Below, piece by piece: positions 43,090-51,188 of a stretch of DNA of 64,000 bases; positions within the stretch are counted from its first letter, which is position 1, and each line of letters opens with the position of its first letter. The notes beneath the pieces are model-generated. The model saw only the letters and a list, made by a program, of their open reading frames with translations. It was not told the origin of the DNA and did no database searches. The position numbers were made by a program, and so were the translations under genes. This stretch comes from Microlunatus soli (GTDB taxonomy: Bacteria; Actinomycetota; Actinomycetes; Propionibacteriales; Propionibacteriaceae): NCBI RefSeq assembly GCF_900105385.1, contig NZ_LT629772.1, positions 248,001-312,000 of the forward strand. The letters run 5' to 3'.

Positions 43090-43485
43090 TCAGGCCGGAT
43101 CACTCGAGGCACGCTCGGGCAGCGGAGCATTCAGAGTCAGGCCGTAGCCGTCGATGTCGGTGATCGCGGCCTCTCGGACGCCCCAGGGTGCGTCGGCCGG
43201 TCGGCTCGTCACCCGAGCACCGATCCGTTCCACCCGGTCGACCACGGCGTCCACGTCGCCGACGCCGAAGGTGCCGAGCTCGTACGGCGTGATCGTCGGC
43301 CCGGTCTGCGGATGCAGCAGCAGCCAAGCGCCGGTCGGGTTGCCGGCCGTCGGCAGGTGGAAGGCGACATGATCATCATCGGCCCAGTCCTGGACCAGTC
43401 CCAGCCCGTCGGCGTAGAACTTCGCCGAGGCCGAGATGTCGGCACAGAAGATCACCATGCCGTCGAATTTCAGTCCTGTGCTCAT
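43090..43485 (-). CDS. VOC-family (glyoxalase/bleomycin-resistance-like) protein
   Basis: This 131-residue protein has a vicinal-oxygen-chelate fold: MVIFCADISASAKFYADGLG, DHVAFHLPT, VDAVVDRVERIGARV and AAITDIDGYGLTLNAP. It could bind a metal and act on a small substrate, or sequester a drug. The start at ATG 43485 with AGGAGAGG upstream is clear; the longer open frame beyond is antisense to the ArsR-type gene. It is divergent from that regulator across a palindromic operator. Confidence 0.85.
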   Translation of the reverse strand: MSTGLKFDGMVIFCADISASAKFYADGLGLVQDWADDDHVAFHLPTAGNPTGAWLLLHPQTGPTITPYELGTFGVGDVDAVVDRVERIGARVTSRPADAPWGVREAAITDIDGYGLTLNAPLPERASSDPA

Positions 43486-43573
43486 CGGGTTCCTCTCCTG
43501 GACAGCACCAGCGTCGCGGCCGCGGGTGCCGGCGGTCTTGGATGTTTCGGCATTCCACTGTGGCGAATGCATT

Positions 43574-43588
43574 ATGCGCATTGCGCAT
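43574..43588. promoter_or_regulatory. Putative operator of the ArsR-type regulator
   Basis: The perfect inverted repeat ATGCGCA-T-TGCGCAT lies 16 bases before the regulator start and about 90 bases before the divergent VOC start. A second palindrome, AATGCATT, abuts it at 43566-43573. Size and position fit autoregulation by a dimeric winged-helix protein. Confidence 0.65.
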
Positions 43589-43604
43589 CTCGTACGATAG
43601 CGGC

Positions 43605-44735
43605 ATGTCGTCACCTTGGCCAGACCTGGCCGCCACCCGGCCACCGCAGACCCTCCGCATCGGACAGCCGACGCTCGCCGCGACGGTCCCGACCGCAATG
43701 CTGTTGGTCGACTATGCGCTGAACCAGAACTCGCTGCCCGACGCCGAGGTGACCGCGCTGGCGGAGTCACTTCCCGCCGACCTGGTCTCGGCGAGTTGGC
43801 CGATCCGCGCCTCGATGGCGCACGGCGCCGTGTTGCGCGCGGTGCTGCTGCACCAACTGCCGGTCGGCCATCCGGGCCATCGGGACTGGCCGGCCTTGCG
43901 CGGCTGGATCGCGGGCTGGACCGACGCCTTCGTGAACGGGGTGATCGACTTCGGCTGCGACTCGGTGATGCACTACCAACAACGGCGCGACCCGGAGCCG
44001 ACCGCGGCGGAGATCGCCCCCCGTAGCACCCCGTCGACGGCCGTCCGCCGGGACGGCCCGGAGGTGCTCCGCGCCTGGGCGATCCCCGACCCCGACGAAC
44101 GTGCCGCCGAGTTGCTCGATCCACGGGGCTTCCGACACACCCTGCTCGATCTGCTCGATGCGATCTGGGACGGCTGGCTCGGCGAGGCCTGGCACGCAAC
44201 GCTGCCCGATCTGCTGTCGGCCGCCGCACCGGCGCCCACACCGCCGGGCTGCAGTGCCGAGCAGTGGATCACGCTGGTGACCGGACTACGCCCCGATCCC
44301 AGCTATGCCGAGATCGCCGATCACGCTCGAGACGTGGTGGTGATGCCGACCGTCGGCCTCGGCCGCAGCCTGTCGCTGTTCGCCGACCAGCAGACGTGGG
44401 TGTTGTTCAGCCCGCAGCACCAACCCGATCGGTCCCCGAACAACGCCACCGGCCGGACCGGGATCTCGCTGGGAAACCTCGGTCAGTTGGCGCCGGCACT
44501 GACAGCACTGGGTGACAAGACCCGGCTGGCGATCGTGCTGCAGCTGCTGGATCGCGGACCACTGTCGATGCAGCAGCTGACCGATGCCCTGGAGGTCCAC
44601 CAGAGCACGATTTCCCGACAGGTCACGGTGTTGCGCCGGTCCGGGCTGGTGGAGGTCGACGGTGACCGCCGCGTCGCGGTGCAACGGCCCGCGATCCGGC
44701 ACGCAGCCGAGACCCTGCTGGCGACGCTGGACTGA
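43605..44735 (+). CDS. Long ArsR-type winged-helix regulator
   Basis: This 376-residue protein has an ArsR-like DNA-binding domain at the C-terminus: LTALGDKTRLAIVLQLLDRG, MQQLTDALEVHQSTISRQVT and LRRSGLVEVDGDRR. The first 280 residues form a helical domain resembling the DUF5937-like sensor of such regulators (LAESLPADLVSASWPIRASM, HGAVLRAVLLHQLP). No metal-binding CxC motif is visible. It probably controls itself, the divergent VOC gene and perhaps the ABC exporter. Confidence 0.8.
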   Translation: MSSPWPDLAATRPPQTLRIGQPTLAATVPTAMLLVDYALNQNSLPDAEVTALAESLPADLVSASWPIRASMAHGAVLRAVLLHQLPVGHPGHRDWPALRGWIAGWTDAFVNGVIDFGCDSVMHYQQRRDPEPTAAEIAPRSTPSTAVRRDGPEVLRAWAIPDPDERAAELLDPRGFRHTLLDLLDAIWDGWLGEAWHATLPDLLSAAAPAPTPPGCSAEQWITLVTGLRPDPSYAEIADHARDVVVMPTVGLGRSLSLFADQQTWVLFSPQHQPDRSPNNATGRTGISLGNLGQLAPALTALGDKTRLAIVLQLLDRGPLSMQQLTDALEVHQSTISRQVTVLRRSGLVEVDGDRRVAVQRPAIRHAAETLLATLD

Positions 44736-44829
44736 CCAACGCGACCGGACTGGAGGCTGGTTCCCGACACCGGGCTCACCGGCGGCGCAGCGTCGAGCCC
44801 TGCTGAGCAACTGAACTGCCACGCTCACA

Positions 44830-44910
44830 GCGACCAGAATCGCGACCGGCTCGGATCTGAGGGCCCGAATCGGACCGATCTCACGTCGAACCGGACGCGA
44901 TTCTGATCGC
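44830..44910. repeat. Large imperfect hairpin element upstream of IS30
   Basis: Arms of about 25 bases pair across 81 nt: GCGACCAGAATCGCGACCGG at 44830-44849 against CCGGACGCGATTCTGATCGC at 44891-44910, with only two non-pairing or G-T positions. The stem extends several bases further inward. The inner part contains GGGCCCGAATCGGACCGAT. It lies in the 275-base gap between the ArsR-type gene and IS30 and codes for nothing visible. It may be a REP/MITE-like element or a strong terminator for the upstream gene. Confidence 0.6.
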
Positions 44911-45010
44911 CACGCCCACCGGTCACGCGACGTTCGGACGCGTGATGATCACCACGGTCGAGCATCGACCGCGAAGAACGCAGCAGCACTGCGCCCAACC
45001 CCCGGCGGAT

Positions 45011-46399
45011 TCAAGCTGTCGATGCAACAGATTGGTCGTCGTCGTTTGAGAGTAGTCGTTGGAGTGCTTCGGCTGGGGTGGCCCACTCCAGTGTTTTGCG
45101 GGGTCGGGTGTTGAGTTCGGCGGCGACCTGGTCGAGGAGCCCGGGCCCGTAGAAGGACAGGTCGGCGCCTTTGGGGAAGTACTGCCGCAGGAGCCCGTTG
45201 GTGTTCTCGTTGGTGCCACGTTGCCAGGGTGAGTGTGGATCGCAGAAGTAGACCGGAATCCCGGTCTCGGCGGTGATCTTGGTGTGGAGGGCCATCTCGC
45301 TGCCCTGGTCCCAGGTCAAGGACCGTTTGAGCTGTTCGGGTAGTTCGGTGATCTTGGCCGTCATCGCCTTGGCCACGGTCTGGGCGGTGTGGTCGTCGGG
45401 CAGGTGTAGCAACAGTACGAATCGGGTGGTGCGCTCGACCAGGGTGCCGATTGCGGACTTGCCGTGGGCGCCGATGATCAGGTCGCCTTCCCAGTGGCCG
45501 GGCATCAGCCGATCGTCGGCCTCGGCCGGGCGGTCGTGGATCGAGGACATGTCTTTCAACTTTGGCCGCAATTGCCGCCCCTGGTGTCGGCGTTGGACGC
45601 GGCCGGTGCGTAGTGCTTTGGCCTCGCCCAACCGTTGCTCGACCTCTCGTGCCAGCTCGCCCTTGGGGCGAACGTAGAGGGCCTGGTAGATCGTCTCGTG
45701 GGACACACGCATCTCCGGGTCGGCGGGAAAGTCCAGCCGCAGCCGCTGCGAGATCTGCTCCGGACTGTGTTTGGCAACCAACCGTTCCACGACTTCGTCG
45801 AACAAGCGAGTGCCAGGCACCAGCCGGGGCCGGGCGCCGGCCCGGTGCCGGCGCTGCTCGACCTTCGATTGGCCGATGCGGGCCCGATAGGATCCATCGA
45901 CCTGGTCGGTGCCGCGGGCGATCTCACGGGTGATCGTGGACCGCGGTCTCCCCAACAGGTCAGCGATCCGGCTCGGTTTGTAGTGAAGGTTCAACAGGTC
46001 CTCGACCCGACACCGCTCGGTGAAGGTCACCATGCCATGGCCGGGCGTGATCTGGGCCTCGACCTCGGGATTCACCGTCGGTGGACGCACACCGCCAGCC
46101 TGCTGGAACCAGCGATAGCCGGTGACATCAGACACGCCCGCCGCGGCGGCTGCAGCCCGGACGCCCGCACCCTTGCGGAGCTCGGCCCAAAACAGCGGCC
46201 GCAACCGCGCTGATACCGAAGCCTCCAGACGGCCATGCCCCGGGGCCGGCAGCCCCAGGCCTGCCCAACCACCTGCGTCGGCCAGCCATCGATAACCACA
46301 CACCGGCGACACCCCGACCGCGCGGGACGCGACCAGGATCGAAGCGCCCGATCGCAACGCAGCCCAGAACTCCTCGGTCGGCATGAACCTCGCCGCCAT
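45011..46399 (-). CDS. IS30-family transposase
   Basis: This 462-residue DDE transposase has N-terminal helix-turn-helix segments (VASRAVGVSPVCGYRWLADA, RVEDLLNLHYKPSRIADLLG, RPRSTITREI). The catalytic residues fall in HWEGDLIIGAHGKSAIGTLV (D), LTWDQGSEMA (D) and HSPWQRGTNENTNGLLRQYF (E), exactly the IS30 pattern. The start at ATG 46399 has AGAGGAAGG upstream; an ATG at 46432 would add 11 residues from a hairpin sequence. The gene appears intact. Confidence 0.93.
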   Translation of the reverse strand: MAARFMPTEEFWAALRSGASILVASRAVGVSPVCGYRWLADAGGWAGLGLPAPGHGRLEASVSARLRPLFWAELRKGAGVRAAAAAAGVSDVTGYRWFQQAGGVRPPTVNPEVEAQITPGHGMVTFTERCRVEDLLNLHYKPSRIADLLGRPRSTITREIARGTDQVDGSYRARIGQSKVEQRRHRAGARPRLVPGTRLFDEVVERLVAKHSPEQISQRLRLDFPADPEMRVSHETIYQALYVRPKGELAREVEQRLGEAKALRTGRVQRRHQGRQLRPKLKDMSSIHDRPAEADDRLMPGHWEGDLIIGAHGKSAIGTLVERTTRFVLLLHLPDDHTAQTVAKAMTAKITELPEQLKRSLTWDQGSEMALHTKITAETGIPVYFCDPHSPWQRGTNENTNGLLRQYFPKGADLSFYGPGLLDQVAAELNTRPRKTLEWATPAEALQRLLSNDDDQSVASTA

Positions 46400-46432
46400 A
46401 TGCAACACCTTCCTCTGGATCAGGTGTTGCAT
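46400..46432 (-). promoter_or_regulatory. Hairpin over the transposase ribosome-binding region
   Basis: ATGCAACACC and GGTGTTGCAT form a perfect 10-bp stem directly in front of the transposase ATG. The purine-rich RBS is partly in the loop and partly in the stem. A hairpin here could limit translation of read-through transcripts, as described for several IS elements. Confidence 0.5.
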
Positions 46433-46520
46433 CTATTTCTTGAGTCTGCTCCCGGCTTTTCGCCAGGGTCGCAGCCACTCGTGGTGCGAAATCAGCGCCG
46501 CGAGCCGTCGGACAACCCTC

Positions 46521-46570
46521 TTGACATTGGATACTGCCACTCTCTAGATTGGATAGTGTCATTATCCAAT
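46521..46570 (+). promoter_or_regulatory. Promoter and operator of the DoxX gene
   Basis: A canonical -35 TTGACA (46521-46526) and TAGATT (46545-46550) are 18 bases apart. ATTGGATA occurs at 46526-46533 and 46548-46555, and its inverse TATCCAAT at 46563-46570. The last two form an 8-7-8 inverted repeat overlapping and following the -10, a typical repressor site. No regulator gene is adjacent; IS30 lies immediately upstream. Confidence 0.7.
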
Positions 46571-46586
46571 AGCTTGGGAGGTCGTC

Positions 46587-47132
46587 ATGGAACCGCTCAT
46601 CGCCCTGGTCGGTGTCACCATCGCTGTCCGCGCTGCCGGGGCACTCGGCGTGCGCCGGTTCCGGTCCTGGACCGTCGCCCTCCGTGGTGGCGTGGCCGCG
46701 ATGTTCACGCTCACCGGCGTGGCTCATTTCGTCGGGATGCGGCAGGAACTGATCGCCATGGTGCCGCCGGCACTTCCGGCGGCGGGTCTGCCGTCCGCCG
46801 CAGCATTGGTCACCATCACCGGGCTCCTCGAACTGGCCGGAGCCGCGGGGTTACTGCTGCGGCCTACCGCTCGACTGGCGGCGGGCTGCCTCGGTGTGTT
46901 GCTGATCGTGATGTTCCCGTCGAACGTGTACGCCGCGGTGCACGGCGTGGCGACCGCTCCGTGGGACGCGCTGCTCCCCCGGACCCTGTTGCAGATCGTC
47001 TTCGTCGCCGCCACCGTCGCGGTCGTCATCGGCGAGGCCCGCCGCACCCGGAAGGCCCGGGTCGGAGAGTTCAGAGAGTCTCGGATTCGGCCCGATGGAT
47101 CGTCACCGACCCCAGGCCTGCGAATGCCTTGA
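46587..47132 (+). CDS. DoxX-family membrane protein
   Basis: This 181-residue protein has four hydrophobic helices and the DoxX-like signatures GGVAAMFTLTGVAHFVGMR, ITGLLELAGAAGLLL and LLIVMFPSNVYAAVHG. Family members are linked to quinone- or thiol-dependent redox processes; the role here is unknown. A strong, apparently regulated promoter precedes it. Its C-terminal 20 codons overlap the end of the convergent DUF1707 gene by 62 bases. Confidence 0.82.
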   Translation: MEPLIALVGVTIAVRAAGALGVRRFRSWTVALRGGVAAMFTLTGVAHFVGMRQELIAMVPPALPAAGLPSAAALVTITGLLELAGAAGLLLRPTARLAAGCLGVLLIVMFPSNVYAAVHGVATAPWDALLPRTLLQIVFVAATVAVVIGEARRTRKARVGEFRESRIRPDGSSPTPGLRMP

Positions 47133-47691
47133 CCACGACCCGCGGCCCGTCGACCGGGCCCGGATCACGGGTCGGACTCAATGAGCCGACCAGCGGCAAT
47201 CCGGTCATCGTCACCCGTGCATCGGCGGGCACCGTGATGTTGACCGCACCGGCCACGGTGTTGGCCGTGACCAGGACTCCTTCGGGCCCGATCGTGGCAT
47301 GGCTGAGGTCGACCTGAACGTTGCCGAACACACTGACCGCAACCAGCCGGCCCTCGATCCGCCCGGTCGGGCGCGCCATGGTCTGGGACAGGATCGCCAG
47401 CTGGGGACGCACCCGCTCCGGCACCGCCAGCGCCCCACCCCGTTCCGGAGCACCCGCGGCAACCACCTCGCTCGAGCCGGCCGCTCCGCGGAGATCCTCG
47501 GCTCCTCCGAGATCATCGCTGACCCGCTCGAGATCACCCAACGTCCGCCCGGCGTACAACCGGTCCAGGCGTTCCTGATACTCCTCGGCTGCGAGCCGGC
47601 CATCGGCGTGAGCAGCACCCAGCAGCTGGGCCACCCGGTCGCGATCAGCATCCGAGGCCCGGAGCCGACTCGAGGAATCGCTATCCGCCAT
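47071..47691 (-). CDS. DUF1707 protein with LiaF-like C-terminal domain
   Basis: This 206-residue protein has the DUF1707 motif at its N-terminus (LRASDADRDRVAQLLGAAHA, DGRLAAEEYQERLDRLYAGR, TLGDLERVSDDL). After a linker the C-terminal half shows the β-rich cell-wall-active-antibiotic-response pattern (LVAVSVFGNVQVDLSHATIG, NITVPADARVTMTG). No membrane helix is seen. DUF1707 proteins are common in actinobacteria and associated with envelope stress. The start is placed at ATG 47691; another ATG lies at 47736. Confidence 0.82.
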   Translation of the reverse strand: MADSDSSSRLRASDADRDRVAQLLGAAHADGRLAAEEYQERLDRLYAGRTLGDLERVSDDLGGAEDLRGAAGSSEVVAAGAPERGGALAVPERVRPQLAILSQTMARPTGRIEGRLVAVSVFGNVQVDLSHATIGPEGVLVTANTVAGAVNITVPADARVTMTGLPLVGSLSPTRDPGPVDGPRVVVKAFAGLGSVTIHRAESETL

Positions 47692-47771
47692 GGCCGGAAC
47701 GATAGGGGTCTCCGGCGCCGTCGGCATCGCGGCCAACCCTGACTCCGACCCTGATCGGGCCCCGCCGCCGA

Positions 47772-48434
47772 TCAGGAGCTCAGGCCGAGACGGGCCATCC
47801 GTGCGGTGTGGTTCTGGACCAACTGGGCGGTCATCCGGCTGATCCGGACCAACGGTGACTCCGCATCCGGACCGGCGAACAACGCGGCCAGCGCAGGCCG
47901 CTCGGTGGCGACCCGTTGCGCCTGACTCATGGCCTCACCGACCAGCCGACGGCCCCACAGTGCGAGCCTGCCGCCGATGTCGGGGTCGTCCTCGATCGCC
48001 GACCGGACCCGATCGACGACGAAGTCGGCGTAGACCTCCTCGGCCAACACCTGATGGACGACCTCGCGGGTGTCGACGTCGACCATTTCGGCGACCTCGC
48101 GGTAGAAGTCGGCGGCCAACCCGTCGCCGATGTAGGCCTTGACCAGGCCCTCGTGCCAGGTCTTCGGCCGGGTCAGGCCGTGGAACTCGTCGAACGGCCG
48201 GTGGTACGGCTCCATCACGGCGAGCACGTCGCCGCCGAGTGCCCCGATCCGGTTGCTGACCAGCGAGAAGTGCTCGAACTGGGCCGCGGCCATCCCGGTC
48301 ATCTGGACCCGGTCCGGCAGATCGGGTGCCAGCCGCGCATCGTCGGCCAGGCGGTCGAAGGCGGCCAGTTCCCCGTACGCGACCGCACCCAGCAACTCCA
48401 ACGCCCCGGCGGTCCGGCTCGACTCCTCACCCAT
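47772..48434 (-). CDS. Ferritin-like (MiaE-related) protein
   Basis: This 220-residue all-helical protein has carboxylate motifs of a ferritin-like diiron fold: GAVAYGELAAFDRL, AAAQFEHFSLVSNRI and QVLAEEVYADFVVDR. In actinobacteria such proteins are often encoded beside a DEAD-box helicase, as here (divergent, 246 bases apart). Its relationship to the tRNA hydroxylase MiaE is by fold; a tRNA substrate is not shown. Confidence 0.78.
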   Translation of the reverse strand: MGEESSRTAGALELLGAVAYGELAAFDRLADDARLAPDLPDRVQMTGMAAAQFEHFSLVSNRIGALGGDVLAVMEPYHRPFDEFHGLTRPKTWHEGLVKAYIGDGLAADFYREVAEMVDVDTREVVHQVLAEEVYADFVVDRVRSAIEDDPDIGGRLALWGRRLVGEAMSQAQRVATERPALAALFAGPDAESPLVRISRMTAQLVQNHTARMARLGLSS

Positions 48435-48680
48435 GCGCGCCAGCCTAATGCGGGCCGTGTCCGGGATCCGGACGCCGAGGAGGTAGAATCCGGACGGTAC
48501 GCGTACAGGCGCGCCTTCTCAGACCGGGCGCGTCGGCCGTTCGTGTGCAGTGCGTAGGCACCGTCGGCCACCCGGCGCTCGTGCCCGGCGCGCGCCGCAA
48601 CGGCCGCCGTCAGGTCCGACGAACTGCCCGGTACGCGCCGAGAGCTTATGACCCACAGCCGAATGTGAGAAGGCAAGATC
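48435..48680 (+). other. Leader/promoter region of the DEAD-box helicase
   Basis: This 246-base region has no gene. TAGAAT at 48484-48489 is a good -10 candidate, which would give a 5' leader of roughly 185 bases. Long leaders are common for cold-induced RNA helicases. AGAAGG at 48669-48674 precedes the proposed CTG start by six bases. An in-frame TGA at 48666-48668 limits how far upstream translation can begin. Confidence 0.55.
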
Positions 48681-50201
48681 CTGACTACCGACAGCATCAA
48701 CACCGAGTCCGCCGACGTCGACACGCCGACCGAAGGCACCGAGCAGGCGCCGGCACAGCCGACCTTCGCCGATCTGGGGATCCTGCCCGACATCGCCGGC
48801 GCGCTGAGCGACGTCGGGATCGTGCATCCGTTCCCGATCCAGCAGATGGCGATCCCGGTCGCCCTGACCGGCGCCGATCTGATCGGCCAGGCGCGGACCG
48901 GCACCGGCAAAACGCTCGCCTTCGGCACCACCCTGCTGCAGCGGATCGTCGTCCCGACCGACCCGGACTACGAGTTCCTGGCCGAACAGGGTGCGCCGCA
49001 GGCGCTTGTCGTGACGCCGACCCGCGAACTGGCCAGCCAGGTCGGCAAGGACCTGCAGGTCGCCTCGACCCGGCGCAAGGCCCGGGTGCTGACGATCTAC
49101 GGCGGCACCCCGTACGAGGAGCAACTGGCCGCCCTGGAGGCCGGCATCGACGTCGTGGTGGGCACTCCGGGCCGACTCCTCGACCTGGCCGACCGTGGCA
49201 AGCTGAACCTCGCCCACATCAAGGTGCTGGTGCTGGACGAGGCCGACGAGATGCTGGACCTCGGCTTCCTGCCCGATGTCGAACGGATCCTGGCCAAGAC
49301 CCCGGAACTGCGGCAGACGATGCTGTTCTCGGCGACCATGCCGACCGCCATCGTGTCGCTGGCCCGCCGCCATCTGCGGCATCCGCTGAACATCCGCGCC
49401 GAGTCCGCCGGCGAGGAGTCGACGGTGCCGACGACGGCGCAGTTCGTCTACCAGGCGCACGATCTGGACAAGCCCGAGGTGGTGGCCCGCATCCTGCAGG
49501 CCGAGTCCCGCGACCGGGTGATGATCTTCTGCCGGACCAAGCGGTCCGCCCAGCGGGTCGCCGATGATCTTGTCGATCGCGGCTTCTCCGCCGCGGCCAT
49601 CCACGGCGACCTGTCGCAGGTGCTGCGGGAGAAGGCGCTGAAGCGGTTCCGGGAGGGCAAGGTCGACACCCTGGTCGCCACCGACGTCGCGGCCCGCGGC
49701 ATCGACGTCTCCGGCGTCACTCACGTGATCAACTACGAGTGCCCGGACGACGACAAGACCTACGTGCACCGGATCGGTCGGACCGGTCGTGCGGGCGCGT
49801 CCGGCGTTGCGATCACCTTCGTCGACTGGGCCGATCTGACCCGCTGGAAGGTGATCAACAACACTCTCGGACTGCCGTTCGAGGAGCCGCAGGAGACCTA
49901 CTCCACCTCCGAACACCTGTTCCACGACCTCGGCATCGATCATGGCGTCAAGGGACGCCTGGTCCCGGCCAAGGAACCCGATCATGGTGTCGAGCGCAAG
50001 CGGGAACGCAGCCGGCCCAAGCGCAACCGCAACCGGGTCCGGATGCGCAACGGCGTTCCGGTGACCGGTGACCAGTCCGAGGGCAGTTCGGCGCAGCCGA
50101 CCGCCGAGGCCGCAGCAGACACCTCCGCGCCGGCCGACAAGCCACGGCGTCGACGTCGCCGCCGCCGCTCCGGTGCCGGCGACACCAGCAGCCAGGACTG
50201 A
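48681..50201 (+). CDS. DEAD-box RNA helicase (RhlE-like), apparent CTG start
   Basis: This ATP-dependent RNA helicase has about 506 residues. Motifs: Q-motif region TFADLGILP ... FPIQQMAIP, Walker A ARTGTGKT, PTRELASQV, GTPGRLLDL, VLDEADEMLD, FSATMP, VATDVAARGIDV and HRIGRTGRAG. The C-terminal tail is Arg/Lys-rich (KRERSRPKRNRNRVRMRNG) and likely binds RNA. The first in-frame ATG (48822) would remove part of the Q motif. Between it and the upstream stop there is no ATG, GTG or TTG, so translation probably starts at CTG 48681 (LTTDSINTES), or less likely ATC 48678. Confidence 0.88.
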   Translation: MTTDSINTESADVDTPTEGTEQAPAQPTFADLGILPDIAGALSDVGIVHPFPIQQMAIPVALTGADLIGQARTGTGKTLAFGTTLLQRIVVPTDPDYEFLAEQGAPQALVVTPTRELASQVGKDLQVASTRRKARVLTIYGGTPYEEQLAALEAGIDVVVGTPGRLLDLADRGKLNLAHIKVLVLDEADEMLDLGFLPDVERILAKTPELRQTMLFSATMPTAIVSLARRHLRHPLNIRAESAGEESTVPTTAQFVYQAHDLDKPEVVARILQAESRDRVMIFCRTKRSAQRVADDLVDRGFSAAAIHGDLSQVLREKALKRFREGKVDTLVATDVAARGIDVSGVTHVINYECPDDDKTYVHRIGRTGRAGASGVAITFVDWADLTRWKVINNTLGLPFEEPQETYSTSEHLFHDLGIDHGVKGRLVPAKEPDHGVERKRERSRPKRNRNRVRMRNGVPVTGDQSEGSSAQPTAEAAADTSAPADKPRRRRRRRRSGAGDTSSQD

Positions 50202-50226
50202 GCTCGGCGCAATGCCGTGAATCGAA

Positions 50227-50259
50227 CGGGCCGCGAATCTGATCATGATTCGCGGCCCG
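50227..50259. terminator. Bidirectional terminator between helicase and PHP genes
   Basis: A perfect 13-bp inverted repeat (CGGGCCGCGAATC and GATTCGCGGCCCG) encloses a seven-base loop TGATCAT. It sits between two convergent genes, 26 bases after one stop and 37 bases after the other. Confidence 0.8.
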
Positions 50260-50295
50260 ATCTGCGTCTCGATGCGGCTACCGGACGCGGTTCGG

Positions 50296-51150
50296 CTACG
50301 ACTGTCGGGCAGTGATCCGGCGGAGGATCTCGGCCAGCACCTCGGGCGCGGTCGTGTTCACCCCGAGATCATGATCAACTTTGCCGGTGCCGTGGTAGTC
50401 ACTGGAACCGGTCGCCAGGATGCCCAGCCGATCGACCAACGTCCGCAGCCGCTTCCGGGTGTCGTCGTCGTGATCCTGGTGATCGACCTCCAGACCGACC
50501 AACCCGTGCTCCGACACCAGCATCTCCAGATACTCCGGCGGCAACGCGGCCTCGCGTCCGCGGGCCCACGGGTGCGCGATCACCGGCACACCTCCGGCCG
50601 CGGTGACCAGGTCGATCCCACGGGCCACGTCGATGGTGTACCGCTCGACGTGCGCCGGGCCGCCGTCGGCGAGGTAGCGGTCGAAGGCTTCCTTGCGGTC
50701 CTTGACGTGCCCGGCCTCGACCAACGCATCGGCGATGTGCGGCCGCCCGACGGACGGGCTGTCGCCGACCTTGGCCAGCACGGCCTCCTCGGTCACCGGC
50801 GCCCCCAGCTCGGCGAGCTTGGCCAGCACCGGGCTGAGCCGGTTGGTCCGACCTTCCCGGACCTTGGCCATCTCCTGGTGCAGCTCCGGGAAGGCCTCGT
50901 CGCCGCCGTACATCAACAGGTGCACGCTCATCCCGCTGTTCTGGCAGGAGAGCTCCATCCCGCGGACGACCCGGATCCCGCTGCGTTGCCCCTCCGCGGC
51001 GGCCTCGTCCAGGCCGTCGAAGGTGTCATGATCGGTCAGCGCGACGGTGCTCAGGCCGGCCGCTGCGGCATGCCTGACCAACTCCGCGGGGGTATCGGTC
51101 CCGTCGCTGACGGCAGAATGGGTGTGCAGGTCGATCGTCATGGCCGTCAT
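50296..51150 (-). CDS. PHP-domain phosphoesterase (RNase AM / YciV-like)
   Basis: This 284-residue metal-dependent phosphoesterase has the PHP motifs IDLHTHSAVSDGTDTP, ALTDHDTFDGLDEA, VVRGMELSC, GVPVIAHPWARG and GSSDYHG, which provide the trinuclear metal ligands. Relatives hydrolyse nucleoside 3',5'-bisphosphates and trim RNA 5' ends. ATG 51150 or 51141 are both plausible. It is divergent from the copper operon. Confidence 0.88.
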   Translation of the reverse strand: MTAMTIDLHTHSAVSDGTDTPAELVRHAAAAGLSTVALTDHDTFDGLDEAAAEGQRSGIRVVRGMELSCQNSGMSVHLLMYGGDEAFPELHQEMAKVREGRTNRLSPVLAKLAELGAPVTEEAVLAKVGDSPSVGRPHIADALVEAGHVKDRKEAFDRYLADGGPAHVERYTIDVARGIDLVTAAGGVPVIAHPWARGREAALPPEYLEMLVSEHGLVGLEVDHQDHDDDTRKRLRTLVDRLGILATGSSDYHGTGKVDHDLGVNTTAPEVLAEILRRITARQS

Positions 51151-51188
51151 TGTCGCCGATCGATCGGCCGGGTCGGCAACCGACCCGG

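Larger units (their letters stand above)
45008..46446 (-). mobile_element. IS30-family insertion sequence
   Basis: A transposase gene is flanked by imperfect terminal inverted repeats of about 22 bases: GATTCAAG-N5-GATGCAACA at the left end and, inverted, GACTCAAG-N5-GATGCAACA at the right end. The pentamers between the matched blocks differ. CCCGGC occurs just outside both ends (45001-45006 and 46451-46456), but it is not at exactly equal distance, so I do not claim a target duplication. The exact termini are therefore uncertain by a few bases. Confidence 0.8.

Noticed and set aside
43486-44241. N-terminal extension of the VOC protein
   Set aside because: It is antisense to the ArsR-type regulator and Arg/Ser/Pro-rich; ATG 43485 has a good ribosome-binding site.
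45001-46456. CCCGGC as IS30 target-site duplication
   Set aside because: The copies are not at the same distance from the two inverted repeats, so the match may be chance in GC-rich DNA.
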